Virus record (IMG/VR): IMGVR_UViG_3300024239_000013
Location: 221,142 to 285,141 of that record
Strand: one strand, 5' to 3'
DNA from: a virus
Length of the DNA: 64,000 nucleotides
The notes beneath the pieces were generated by a model, which saw only the letters and a list, made by a program, of their open reading frames with translations, had not been told where the DNA came from and ran no database searches. Of the stretch, positions 1 to 9,653 are shown piece after piece; within the stretch, counting starts at the first letter, position 1; each line of letters opens with the position of its first letter. The position numbers and the translations under genes were made by a program.

Positions 1-455
1 ACATCGTCTGCTACTATAAATAAATAATTCTGAGGAGAATTTTGATCGAATGTTATAACAAATCCAGTTCCTCCTGAAACATAATCAACCTCATCTTTTC
101 TAAATATAGATCCTTCGGATGATAAACTATACCCAGTAGAAGTCCATCCACTTTCATTAAAAACATAAATTTTTCCGTCGTTTGAATCTATCCAGAAATC
201 GCCTTCCATCACCGTATTATATGGACCTGAAGGTTGAGCTAAATTAACAAACCATCTATTCCCTCTTATTCCAGTAGCACCAGTATTTCCAGCAGGTCCT
301 TTGCTTCCAGCAGGTCCTGTGTCTCCTACAGGTCCGGTTATACCCTGAGTTCCACCATTAGCTTCTATAATTTCATCAAAATTATAGTTTAGTTTGTCTA
401 TTGCATCAGATTGAGAATCGTTATAATCTAAATACTGTATATTAGTAATTGGCAT
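1..455 (-). CDS. Collagen-like tail fibre protein (3' end outside window)
   Basis: The open frame starts at an ATG at 455 and runs off the left edge, so only about 151 N-terminal residues are visible. Residues 38-65 form an unbroken Gly-X-Y series of ten triplets (for example GPVGDTGPAG), as in collagen-like phage fibres, where such runs form triple-helical rods. It is followed by a segment with EGDFWIDSNDGKIYVF, a common small beta-structured module in phage fibre proteins. The N-terminal part (MPITNIQYLDYND) probably anchors it. It is the last visible gene of a row of very large minus-strand virion genes, only 3 bases after the stop of the 1829-residue protein. Fibre identity rests on composition and context; the host-binding tip is not visible. 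Confidence 0.75.
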   Translation of the reverse strand, partial: MPITNIQYLDYNDSQSDAIDKLNYNFDEIIEANGGTQGITGPVGDTGPAGSKGPAGNTGATGIRGNRWFVNLAQPSGPYNTVMEGDFWIDSNDGKIYVFNESGWTSTGYSLSSEGSIFRKDEVDYVSGGTGFVITFDQNSPQNYLFIVADD

Positions 456-458
456 TTT

Positions 459-3400
459 TTATATTTTATTTATTCCTAAATTAAATAATATAGAGCAATT
501 ATAATTTGCTTCTACATTATACTCAAAATTATAAATTAAATCCTTATTTTTGATTAATTTATAATTGGGTTCATTAAAATATTCCATCTTATATTTATCA
601 GAATTAAAAATATCCCCTCTTACCATTAGATTAGGATCTATGTATTCCGAAGACTTTTTAACATACATGTCAAATAAATTTCCCTGATACAACGGAGAAA
701 CGTTTAAATCTATATAATTATTAATATCGTCATTTATAGAATCAGGATTACCTACTCCAAAATCAGAAATTATATTATCAATAAAAGTCTGTTTTATACC
801 AGAATTTAGTAAATATCTTCTTAGCATTCTATCCAATCTGATTATACCCTTTATAATTCTCATTTCTGGAAAATATTGCCATATTATTTCTGCGTCAGGA
901 AATATTGCAATATCTAATTTATTATAATCAACACCAGAAAGGTATGGGCCTACTACTCCAATACCGGTAGCAGAGTTATTCTGCTGTATATTCTGGATTG
1001 ATGAGATATAAGATTCTATATTATTATTTATAGTGGAAACGTCGCTGTTTCCGGTAGTTCTTGAGATTTGAAGAGTTATGTAGTTATCAAACTTAACAGG
1101 GTCTGGTGTTTTCATTATTTTAGAACCAAAGAAGGTTTTAAATTCCTTCATAGATCTGGTTCCTGCAACATCAATATAAGTTTCTGCTCCAGTAAATTTT
1201 TGATAATAACCAGGATCCCAAGAAGAAGAAAATACATTAAAATCTTTTTTCCATATAGGAGACTGACCAACCAAAGGATAAACAGGACCTTCTGGTAAAT
1301 TTTGACTCTGTGAAAGTATATTATTATCAAGTGAAACTTTAGTAAATTCCAGGTTTCTAGATATTCCGAAATAATATTTACCAGGGGAAAAATTACAGTT
1401 TCTGAATGAAAGATCTAAATCATATCCATAGACAGAATCGGTTTTATCATTATCAAAATGTAATATTTTTCTAAATAAAGGCTCGTATCCTCCAGAATAC
1501 CTCAGTAAAGTTGAAGGTAAGTTTTGTCCTGATTGTATAACATAACCAGTAGGAATAGATTCTCCTATTGTTTGAGGTCCTCCGTAAAATTTAGAAGGTC
1601 TAGATCCCTTAGCTTTAACAAGTCTAGTAGGTTTTTCTATATAAAGTTCAAAATCATTAACTCTTTCTATGCTAATTAAATTTACAGGATCCCAAAAATA
1701 ACTATTATATTTAATGTAAGGTGAACTCGAATTTATTCTTCTTGCAATGTCAGCAACAGAAGTTCTCTGTAATATTGAATCGTAATAACTCTCACCACCT
1801 TGAATCTGGAATACCGGTTTATTTCTATAAACAGACGAAGGTCCAACAGGAACTGTGATTGGGTCTTCAGAAGAAAAAGATATATTAAATGTATATGGAG
1901 CAGATCCTGTTGCCACTTTACCAAATTCAATATATGTAGGTCCTACACCAATAGGCCAAGGATATGTTGGTTCCCCAACTATCCCCGGAACTTTAAAACT
2001 TCCTCTGCCAGTAGGACTAGGTCCTGCAGTAGCTCTCGGTGAATTTTCAACGAAAAATGTGTGAATCTCTTCTCTTAAATCAGTATCGTAAGTTGTACTT
2101 GGTATATAGTTAATAACTCCAGGACTCTGAGTTGTATTAACAGAACTACCGGACGATAACGAAAGATCTAAGGCAGAGCTTAATTTTATATCAGCTATAT
2201 CATAGTATTTCTCTCCTATAACCAGATTAGTATTTAGCTTCTCTTTATTGCTTAATGCATAAAGAAGGGTATAATCTAATTGAGGACTTCCTCCAGTACC
2301 TCCGGTATATCCAAGAGGAAGAGATTTATAATCTCTCATTAAAACATTACAAACAAAAAGAATAAATTTCTGTTGGCTATTCTCTATAACTTCATAGCTA
2401 ACTGGATCTTGTATGATAGAATCATCTTCAGGTATAGCCCTCATTATCGCTGCAAATTTATAATCCTCATATCCTCTATATTGCGGAATGTATTTATCCA
2501 CAGAATTTAAATTTGAATTTGAAAGATTTGATCTTTTTTTCAAAAACACTTTTACTCCCCTAAATAAAGTCTCATAATAACCATTTGCTTTGTTATAAGT
2601 AAATGGGGTGAATAGTTCTTTAGTATATGACTTAGAATCTGAGTATTCTGTCTGATAATCTTGAGGCTCAACAGTAAAATAAGAGGAAAGATATAAAGAA
2701 TCTGAAGGATCTGTACTTCTTGTCTTTACCATATCTATTTTGCCAGGAAGATAGCTATTCTGATTTTGCATTTCCTCTATAGGAAATTGTCTAGGTGGCT
2801 CTTCTAATAAAAACCACTCGTGGGTAACATATCTAGAATCTGGAGTGTTTTTATCTATACTAGGAGAAAAGTTAGTAGGAGTAAAAGCAGGACTTACGTT
2901 AAGTCTATATGTATTACCTCTGGCATCTGTACCTGAACTATATCCCCATTTATTTATAAATGGAACTATTCTAGAAACGTTGGATCTTTCCTGTGTATAA
3001 TTTTCTTCTAAATATTCATATTCACTGTATAATTTACCTCTATTAAATATCTGGATTTTATTAGAAGTAGAATTAACTGGATCTGGATTTAATTTTTGAA
3101 TCCCTATAAATCCATTGAATGCATTTAAATCTGAATTATATCCTATTCGATTTCCGTAATTAGTTTTAGCTGGATCATATAAAACATCTGAATATTGGGC
3201 AGGAAAAACTACTAAATCCTTATATAAATTTGGACTGGCATCTGTAAAATACCCAACTCCAGTAACTCCATAAAAAATATCACCAGGATTATAGATTTGT
3301 TCATTATACTTAGCTTGTCCCTGTTTAACTAAATATGGTATATTTGGCGAAATTTCCCCAGTAACTCCTATTTGCAATTGGAAATACTTATATGTTTCTG

Positions 3401-5948
3401 GTGTTGGTGTATATCCATAATTAGAATACCAGAAATCGAAATCAAATTCCTTGACATCAAAGAACGTAAAAACTCCAACCTTTAAATCAGGGGTACTATA
3501 AACATTAAAAGATTTATCTGATCCCAATTGTATTTTAGGATAATGTGTGGTGTTTACTTTGGTATCATAATCTGAGATATTAGCAACCTTTCTGTAAGAG
3601 AAGTCATTAAACCCAATTATCTTATTTGTTATTGGATCTCTCTGTGGAGAATCAATATATCTAGTAACGCTGGTTATCACTGAATATCCATCGCTAGTTT
3701 TTATGAAATTTCCAGGTTTTACAAAGCCGTCATATTCAATAGGAAAAGATACCCTAGTATCTTTAGTTCTTGTTCCCCCTTCGAAATGAACATTTGATTT
3801 TATTTCAGAAGCATCTACACCATTGATCTTTAGATATCCTGATCTAGAGAAGGTGTAATATTCGGACCATCCGGATATATTAGGTTCGACATTAAATTGA
3901 CCAGGTGCTGCAATATTTATATTAGAGTTTGCTAAATAATATAAATCTTTATAAAGAACTATATCACCTTCTAAATATGATGATGTATTAGACCAAATAC
4001 CCTTAAATCTTAAAGAGAAATTTTCATAGTCATCGAAAACACTTATTGAATATGAATCGTTTCCATAAGTGCCTGAATCCTTAAGTCTTATTATCGAAAA
4101 ATTAAGATTTGCTCCGCTTTCCCATGTTGCAGGATTCACTAGATCTAAAAGATTTGAAAATCCTTTTGCAATCTGATCTGTAGTTCCTGAATTCGCATTA
4201 AAATAATAACTGGAGCCTGTTGAATAATATGATCCAGCTACCCAAACTATAATCGATGAAAGATCTTCAGATCGTATGAGATCATATCTTTTAGGCCCTT
4301 CCGCTCTTTTCCCATTAGGCCAATATATCTTGAAAGTTATAGATTTTTTTAAATCGTAAGGTTTTAAGAACTCTATATCACAGTAAGATTTTCCCGCTTC
4401 TTTGGCATTTATTCCTGGTACAGTTGCTATCTTCGTATCTGTTCCTGTCATTTCCAAAAGATCCAAACTAGAGTCATGTATAACAAATGATCCTGATGTA
4501 GCTCCTGCAGATCCAGTAGCAGAAAAATTTCCACTGTTAAAATCAAAAGGACCGTATGAATATTCAGGTTCCCCATTATAATTTTCGACTCTTTTTAAAG
4601 TGTGAAAATTATTATTTTTATCACTTATATAAAAAAGTTTATTCCTATTAAGATTGTTTATGTCATTAGATCCTGGTAAAAATCCATTACCATTTTCATA
4701 GAAAATTCTTACCCCCGTAGAGGAATTAACTTCATAATTGTTATTATCATAATAATAACCAAAAGAATTTCTTATTGGTTTTGGAGTATTATTATTACCT
4801 TCCAAATTTCTATATTCATAAAAGAAATTACCATTTAATCTAAAAGAAGCCATGTCATTCTTAGAAACATAGAATCCCAAGTATCTATTTATGGTATACA
4901 TATCAGAATCCGGATCATCGAAAAGAAATTCGAGATTTAAAAGATTTGGACATATTATATTATTTCTAGAAAATCCTGAAGTCATATAAGATTCAAAATC
5001 AATCATCCTATCTGAGGAATCCCCGGTGTAATATTGGGATAATATTTCACCCTTTCTAGTAAATACACCATCAGAAATAGAAACCCCCCTGAAGTAAGTA
5101 TAGGAATTTGGACCTAGACTAACATCGATTGGTGATTTCGAAAATTGGTTGTCATTAAATATAGATCTAATATATTTACCAATTTTACTATTTTCCCCTA
5201 TATCAAATGTTTTTACGACGGTTAAATTTGGAAGGATCTTATCACTAAATAATGTTTCTACGTCATTAACTAAATCTAAATTAGCCAACTCATCAAAAAG
5301 AACTACTATACCACTTCCAGATAAAACCGTATACGTTGAATAGCTATCCAAACCAGTGAAAACCTCACCAGCAGAATAGATAATATCATTACCGGATATA
5401 TCTTTACCGTATGATATCTTAAAATCGGTAGAACTATCGTAGTTCTGGACTAATTTATATTTATAGCTACCTAATATGTTTGTTTGATTTTTTGAATAAG
5501 GATAACTAATAGGATCCGGAACTTTAAATATTACAAAATAATCCGGGATTTCGTTTTTTATCCATAACGGAGCAAAATAACTAAAAGATTCGTTGTAGTT
5601 TTTATCAACTAAAGCTGAAGCACCACTAGCATAAAAAAAGTCATATTGATCCGAAAATTCCTTAGCTGTTTCGAAAGCCCCTCTAGTGAATTCTCCAACC
5701 TGAAAAATTGAAGAGGATGGCGTGGTTCCCTTATCAAAGAAATTGAACACATCCAGTGCAAAACTATTTTCTCCTGTAATATTAAAGTTTTTAAACCTAT
5801 CATTACTAAGGGTAGGGTTCACACTCATGGAATTAAAACTAACTCCGTTATTTGAATCAACAGTTATTTTCAAATTCCCAGTCAATTTGGGATTTGTTCT
5901 AATTACTGCAAATGATGAATTATAATCAAAAAGCTTAGCTCTGGACAT
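459..5948 (-). CDS. Very large virion protein (1829 aa), probable fibre or baseplate-periphery protein
   Basis: I do not recognise a named family. The protein is 1829 residues, rich in Tyr, Asn, Ser, Gly and Asp, with no transmembrane segments and no enzyme motif, which is typical of extended beta-rich phage tail proteins. Short Gly-X-Thr-Gly motifs occur in loops (GVTGVG, GGTGG). The gene sits between the collagen-like fibre gene and a 1220-residue structural gene on the same strand, with gaps of only 3 and 21 bases, so co-transcription is likely. The ATG at 5948 has no Shine-Dalgarno-like sequence. A host-range or fibre-network role is inferred from size and position only. Confidence 0.65.
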   Translation of the reverse strand: MSRAKLFDYNSSFAVIRTNPKLTGNLKITVDSNNGVSFNSMSVNPTLSNDRFKNFNITGENSFALDVFNFFDKGTTPSSSIFQVGEFTRGAFETAKEFSDQYDFFYASGASALVDKNYNESFSYFAPLWIKNEIPDYFVIFKVPDPISYPYSKNQTNILGSYKYKLVQNYDSSTDFKISYGKDISGNDIIYSAGEVFTGLDSYSTYTVLSGSGIVVLFDELANLDLVNDVETLFSDKILPNLTVVKTFDIGENSKIGKYIRSIFNDNQFSKSPIDVSLGPNSYTYFRGVSISDGVFTRKGEILSQYYTGDSSDRMIDFESYMTSGFSRNNIICPNLLNLEFLFDDPDSDMYTINRYLGFYVSKNDMASFRLNGNFFYEYRNLEGNNNTPKPIRNSFGYYYDNNNYEVNSSTGVRIFYENGNGFLPGSNDINNLNRNKLFYISDKNNNFHTLKRVENYNGEPEYSYGPFDFNSGNFSATGSAGATSGSFVIHDSSLDLLEMTGTDTKIATVPGINAKEAGKSYCDIEFLKPYDLKKSITFKIYWPNGKRAEGPKRYDLIRSEDLSSIIVWVAGSYYSTGSSYYFNANSGTTDQIAKGFSNLLDLVNPATWESGANLNFSIIRLKDSGTYGNDSYSISVFDDYENFSLRFKGIWSNTSSYLEGDIVLYKDLYYLANSNINIAAPGQFNVEPNISGWSEYYTFSRSGYLKINGVDASEIKSNVHFEGGTRTKDTRVSFPIEYDGFVKPGNFIKTSDGYSVITSVTRYIDSPQRDPITNKIIGFNDFSYRKVANISDYDTKVNTTHYPKIQLGSDKSFNVYSTPDLKVGVFTFFDVKEFDFDFWYSNYGYTPTPETYKYFQLQIGVTGEISPNIPYLVKQGQAKYNEQIYNPGDIFYGVTGVGYFTDASPNLYKDLVVFPAQYSDVLYDPAKTNYGNRIGYNSDLNAFNGFIGIQKLNPDPVNSTSNKIQIFNRGKLYSEYEYLEENYTQERSNVSRIVPFINKWGYSSGTDARGNTYRLNVSPAFTPTNFSPSIDKNTPDSRYVTHEWFLLEEPPRQFPIEEMQNQNSYLPGKIDMVKTRSTDPSDSLYLSSYFTVEPQDYQTEYSDSKSYTKELFTPFTYNKANGYYETLFRGVKVFLKKRSNLSNSNLNSVDKYIPQYRGYEDYKFAAIMRAIPEDDSIIQDPVSYEVIENSQQKFILFVCNVLMRDYKSLPLGYTGGTGGSPQLDYTLLYALSNKEKLNTNLVIGEKYYDIADIKLSSALDLSLSSGSSVNTTQSPGVINYIPSTTYDTDLREEIHTFFVENSPRATAGPSPTGRGSFKVPGIVGEPTYPWPIGVGPTYIEFGKVATGSAPYTFNISFSSEDPITVPVGPSSVYRNKPVFQIQGGESYYDSILQRTSVADIARRINSSSPYIKYNSYFWDPVNLISIERVNDFELYIEKPTRLVKAKGSRPSKFYGGPQTIGESIPTGYVIQSGQNLPSTLLRYSGGYEPLFRKILHFDNDKTDSVYGYDLDLSFRNCNFSPGKYYFGISRNLEFTKVSLDNNILSQSQNLPEGPVYPLVGQSPIWKKDFNVFSSSWDPGYYQKFTGAETYIDVAGTRSMKEFKTFFGSKIMKTPDPVKFDNYITLQISRTTGNSDVSTINNNIESYISSIQNIQQNNSATGIGVVGPYLSGVDYNKLDIAIFPDAEIIWQYFPEMRIIKGIIRLDRMLRRYLLNSGIKQTFIDNIISDFGVGNPDSINDDINNYIDLNVSPLYQGNLFDMYVKKSSEYIDPNLMVRGDIFNSDKYKMEYFNEPNYKLIKNKDLIYNFEYNVEANYNCSILFNLGINKI

Positions 5949-5969
5949 ATGTCAAATTTTTTATCTAAA

Positions 5970-8900
5970 TTAATTAAATGTGTTAATACCGCTATCAAAA
6001 TTAGGGGCAACCAATGTGTCGTTCTTATATGATCCGGTAACTTGTACATCAAAAGAGAATGTATCCTCATTTTGTACTTGTACATCTATTCCTATTTTTT
6101 TACTGTAAGTTATATTTGTTAAATTACCAGATTTTCTCCATCCTCCGATATATCCAGATTTATCTACAGCTCTAAATTGGAATACTAAAGGTACGTTTAT
6201 AGCATTGGAATCACCTTCATATAAAGTTCTCGTAGAAAGAGAGGTAGTTCCTTGTACCTGTAAAGAAGCTGAAGAAGAAGGTCCTAGATAAAGATAAGCT
6301 CCACAAGAATATTTACCTATTAAATATTCATCATTTGCAGTAAATCCTAATTTATCTGGGTACATTCTATCATCTCTAGCTGCTGTTGGTCCGGTTGCAA
6401 AAGTTATAGGGGTCCTATATGACTGTTGAACCCAATAATAATCTAAAGTAGTATCTCCCCAGAAAGTTTGAGTATGTCTGAAAGGAGGATATATCTTATT
6501 AGATGAAGAATAAGGTTTTACTAAATTAGCATAATCAACGAAAGATGAGGAATTTCCAACTGATGCTAAATATGGGTGTCTGTTATCTATACAAAACTCT
6601 GAAATTAGACCTCCTCCATTAGGAGTTCCTCCAGTAACACCCGAAAAAGTACCATTCCATATGTTAGATCCAGTTGCTCCTGATACTGTAGAAGGAGTTT
6701 CTGCTGGGTCATAAGGAATCATAATAGTACCATTTTGAGGGTATGTTCCAGATTGTCCAAAGTTTATATTAGTCAATCCACCATCATAGGCATAAGAAGC
6801 ACTAAAGTTTGTAGAGAAACTAGATCCTAAATTATTACCAGTATAAAGTTGCTGATCATATCCAACACTTCTATATCTAGGATAGATGAACTGAGAATAT
6901 GAATTTGCAGAAGCAAAAGGAGGTGCTTGTCTATAATCAGAATTGCTAGTAATTGACGAATCCGCTAAAACTAAAGAAGTTATAGAGATAGGGCAATCAC
7001 CATATCTAAGGTTATCGTCATATCCAACTGGATAATTCTGAGGTGATATAGTGGAAGGTGCTTTTACACTCAGCCCTCCAGGAATAACCGAAGCTAATTC
7101 AACGGAAGAAGCTTTAGCATTATATAACTGTATACTATATGTGACAGAAGCTATTTTACCAGCATCAGAAGCAAGTGGGTCTGAAAAAATATCACTATAG
7201 AATCCTGCGTTAAGTTTAACTGTAGACCCTCTAGAAACCTTAATCTTATTGTTACTAGAATCTACAATATAGATTTCAAGAACTCCTTTAGCTGTGGTTA
7301 TCTGAGCTGATAAGTTTGCTATTTGATTCTGTAATTCTACTATCTTATCGAAAAGACTTATAACAGCTCCCGCACTGGTATAAAAACCACTAGAAATTCC
7401 AGAAGCTTCATGATAATATGTCTTGTCTCCTGAAGTAAATTGTTGAGAAAGATGTATAGGTAAACCTTGAGCATCTAAGTTTTTCTGAACTTTTACTACA
7501 GCAGCATCTTCATTATTTTGTCTTAGTGTTGTAGATATTCCTTCTACACTAAGATCATCCGGGAAAGATATCACAACAGATTCGGAATAATCAGAAGTTA
7601 ATGGATTGTCTGGCCAACCAGCTTCAGATATAGAAGCTACCTGAATTTCCAATCTTTCACCTTTTGTTATTGCAATATCTAACTGGTTTATATTTTGAAC
7701 ACTGGAATCTGACGTTATTTCATCTGCCCAAACATAAACTCCTCTAGTCTGGTCATAAACTTTCTTTCTGATATCGGTTTTATATTCAGTCCAATTTGAG
7801 AAAGCAGCATTCTTTTTTAGACCATCATTATCTACAAATTCAATATTATCTGAAGGTTGAGCGGTACCGCTATCCGTCAAATATCTATATCTAACTGCAA
7901 ATTGTATAACCTGTTGGGAACCAGTAGAAGGATCCACTTTTGGTGAAGGCATAGGCCAAAATCCTCTAACTCTATATTTAGGAGGAGTTATAATTTGAGG
8001 TACGTCTTGAACTAAAGTTGTCACTTCATCTACAAGAGAAGCATACAGCTGAGCTTTTTTTACTCTCTCGTTAACTAAGCTATTCAAATTTGCTTTTATT
8101 GAAGCAATATTAACACCTCTAGGAGAAGTTGATGGACTTTCGACAACATAATCTCTGATTCTGGTATTAAATCCAAATTCATCATTAAATCCAACTTGAC
8201 GTCCGTCGTCTATATAAGCCATACCGTTTCTATAATAGTTATCATATCTGGATAGACCGGTATTTAATTGAAGTCTTGCCTCGCTTATAGCTTCATCTAA
8301 AGCATCAATTTCACTCTTAAGAGTTGTCTTTAAATTAAGTTTATCCTCAACAATTTTAACTGATGTTGATTGTGTTACTTGTTTGTTTATTTGAACAACT
8401 TTAAAGCTTTCCTGTGTTAAAAGTGGAGCATCAGGAACAAGACCCTGTATAGCTGGTATTTTATTTTCCTTTGCTGTTCCAAGGAAAATTTTTCCCAAAT
8501 CTGAAACTTGATTTAGATAATAATTTTCCAAAGAAACTAATTCTCCATTAGAATCCTTAGTTTGTAATTCATTACTCCAGAATATTACACCAGTTGACCA
8601 AACTGCACTAACTATATTAAAGTTATCGTCAATAGTCTTAAAGAATATTCCTTGTCTTTCATTATAACCAACATTAACCTGAACATATCTAGGTCCAAAA
8701 TCTGTAGAAGATATTGTTAATGTATTTGCTCCAAGATTTATTGGTTGATATCCAGAAACTCTTTTAGCTTGTATAGAAGCCTGATCTCTATCTATGGAAG
8801 TTATTTGATATAAGCTTCCGTCCTCAGTAGAAATCTTATCACCAACATCTAGACTTTTCCCGTCACCAACATTAGTTAATGTGTCGGTGTAAGTTAATTT

Positions 8901-9632
8901 ATTTAGTTTATAATTTCTTCTTACCTCCTGAATAGTAGACCCAGTTTGGTCTGTTAAAGAAACGGTATCATCATAATAACTAATAACACTAAAATCCCCA
9001 ATATATCTTATGGTTCTAAGGGGAAGTTGCTCGATTGACTCGTCGACAAAATACCCTATTCCGTTATCTGAAAGAGACTGTATGAATTCATCGTATGATA
9101 AATCATTTCTGCCCTTTAATTGTTGATCGAAATATAATTTTTGAGAATCCGTTTGTGTATTAGCGATAATTCTTTTAACCACTATTCTATCTGCAGAATC
9201 TGCTATTTGCCCGGTTACATTAATATTAACATATAGTAAAGGACTGAGAAAGCTTTCAAAAAACCAATTATCTTTAACACCAAAAGTACTAGGCACCGAC
9301 AGATTTGTCAATCTAGGTGGTTCTTTTAATGTCTGATATTTAAAAACCTGTGAATATGTTCCATCTGGATTTCTAACGGTAGCTGAAGTGTCACCTATTC
9401 CTGCAAGAGATTTTATATTATTATCAAGTCTTTGAATTTCTCCACTTAAATATCCATATGATGGTATGTTTGCATTTTTAGGTAAACCTTGTTCATCAAG
9501 AACCTCTATGCTTACGGTATCATTAGTAGAGACTGCAACTTCATTTAATCCATTAATTATTTCTAATGAATTTTTCTGTAGCCTTAAAAATTGTGCTACT
9601 AAAGAACTTATTGTATTTTGTGTTCCTCCCAT
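5970..9632 (-). CDS. Large tail/baseplate structural protein (1220 aa) with coiled-coil and Fn3-like parts
   Basis: No precise family was recognised. The N-terminus (LVAQFLRLQKNSLEIINGLN) looks helical and could mediate trimerisation or anchoring. Around residues 420-530 there are charged helical stretches (IVEDKLNLKTTLKSEIDALDEA) likely to form coiled coil. The segment after it (FWPMPSP through VASISEAGWPDNPL) resembles a fibronectin type III-like beta sandwich, as in many tail proteins. A second short helix (SLFDKIVELQNQIANLSAQI) precedes a beta-rich C-terminal half with GVTGG and GATG loops. The gene ends 21 bases before the 1829-residue gene. Virion location is well supported by context; the exact role is unknown. 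Confidence 0.6.
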   Translation of the reverse strand: MGGTQNTISSLVAQFLRLQKNSLEIINGLNEVAVSTNDTVSIEVLDEQGLPKNANIPSYGYLSGEIQRLDNNIKSLAGIGDTSATVRNPDGTYSQVFKYQTLKEPPRLTNLSVPSTFGVKDNWFFESFLSPLLYVNINVTGQIADSADRIVVKRIIANTQTDSQKLYFDQQLKGRNDLSYDEFIQSLSDNGIGYFVDESIEQLPLRTIRYIGDFSVISYYDDTVSLTDQTGSTIQEVRRNYKLNKLTYTDTLTNVGDGKSLDVGDKISTEDGSLYQITSIDRDQASIQAKRVSGYQPINLGANTLTISSTDFGPRYVQVNVGYNERQGIFFKTIDDNFNIVSAVWSTGVIFWSNELQTKDSNGELVSLENYYLNQVSDLGKIFLGTAKENKIPAIQGLVPDAPLLTQESFKVVQINKQVTQSTSVKIVEDKLNLKTTLKSEIDALDEAISEARLQLNTGLSRYDNYYRNGMAYIDDGRQVGFNDEFGFNTRIRDYVVESPSTSPRGVNIASIKANLNSLVNERVKKAQLYASLVDEVTTLVQDVPQIITPPKYRVRGFWPMPSPKVDPSTGSQQVIQFAVRYRYLTDSGTAQPSDNIEFVDNDGLKKNAAFSNWTEYKTDIRKKVYDQTRGVYVWADEITSDSSVQNINQLDIAITKGERLEIQVASISEAGWPDNPLTSDYSESVVISFPDDLSVEGISTTLRQNNEDAAVVKVQKNLDAQGLPIHLSQQFTSGDKTYYHEASGISSGFYTSAGAVISLFDKIVELQNQIANLSAQITTAKGVLEIYIVDSSNNKIKVSRGSTVKLNAGFYSDIFSDPLASDAGKIASVTYSIQLYNAKASSVELASVIPGGLSVKAPSTISPQNYPVGYDDNLRYGDCPISITSLVLADSSITSNSDYRQAPPFASANSYSQFIYPRYRSVGYDQQLYTGNNLGSSFSTNFSASYAYDGGLTNINFGQSGTYPQNGTIMIPYDPAETPSTVSGATGSNIWNGTFSGVTGGTPNGGGLISEFCIDNRHPYLASVGNSSSFVDYANLVKPYSSSNKIYPPFRHTQTFWGDTTLDYYWVQQSYRTPITFATGPTAARDDRMYPDKLGFTANDEYLIGKYSCGAYLYLGPSSSASLQVQGTTSLSTRTLYEGDSNAINVPLVFQFRAVDKSGYIGGWRKSGNLTNITYSKKIGIDVQVQNEDTFSFDVQVTGSYKNDTLVAPNFDSGINTFN

Positions 9633-9653
9633 TTCCTTTGGTTGTTTGTTTTA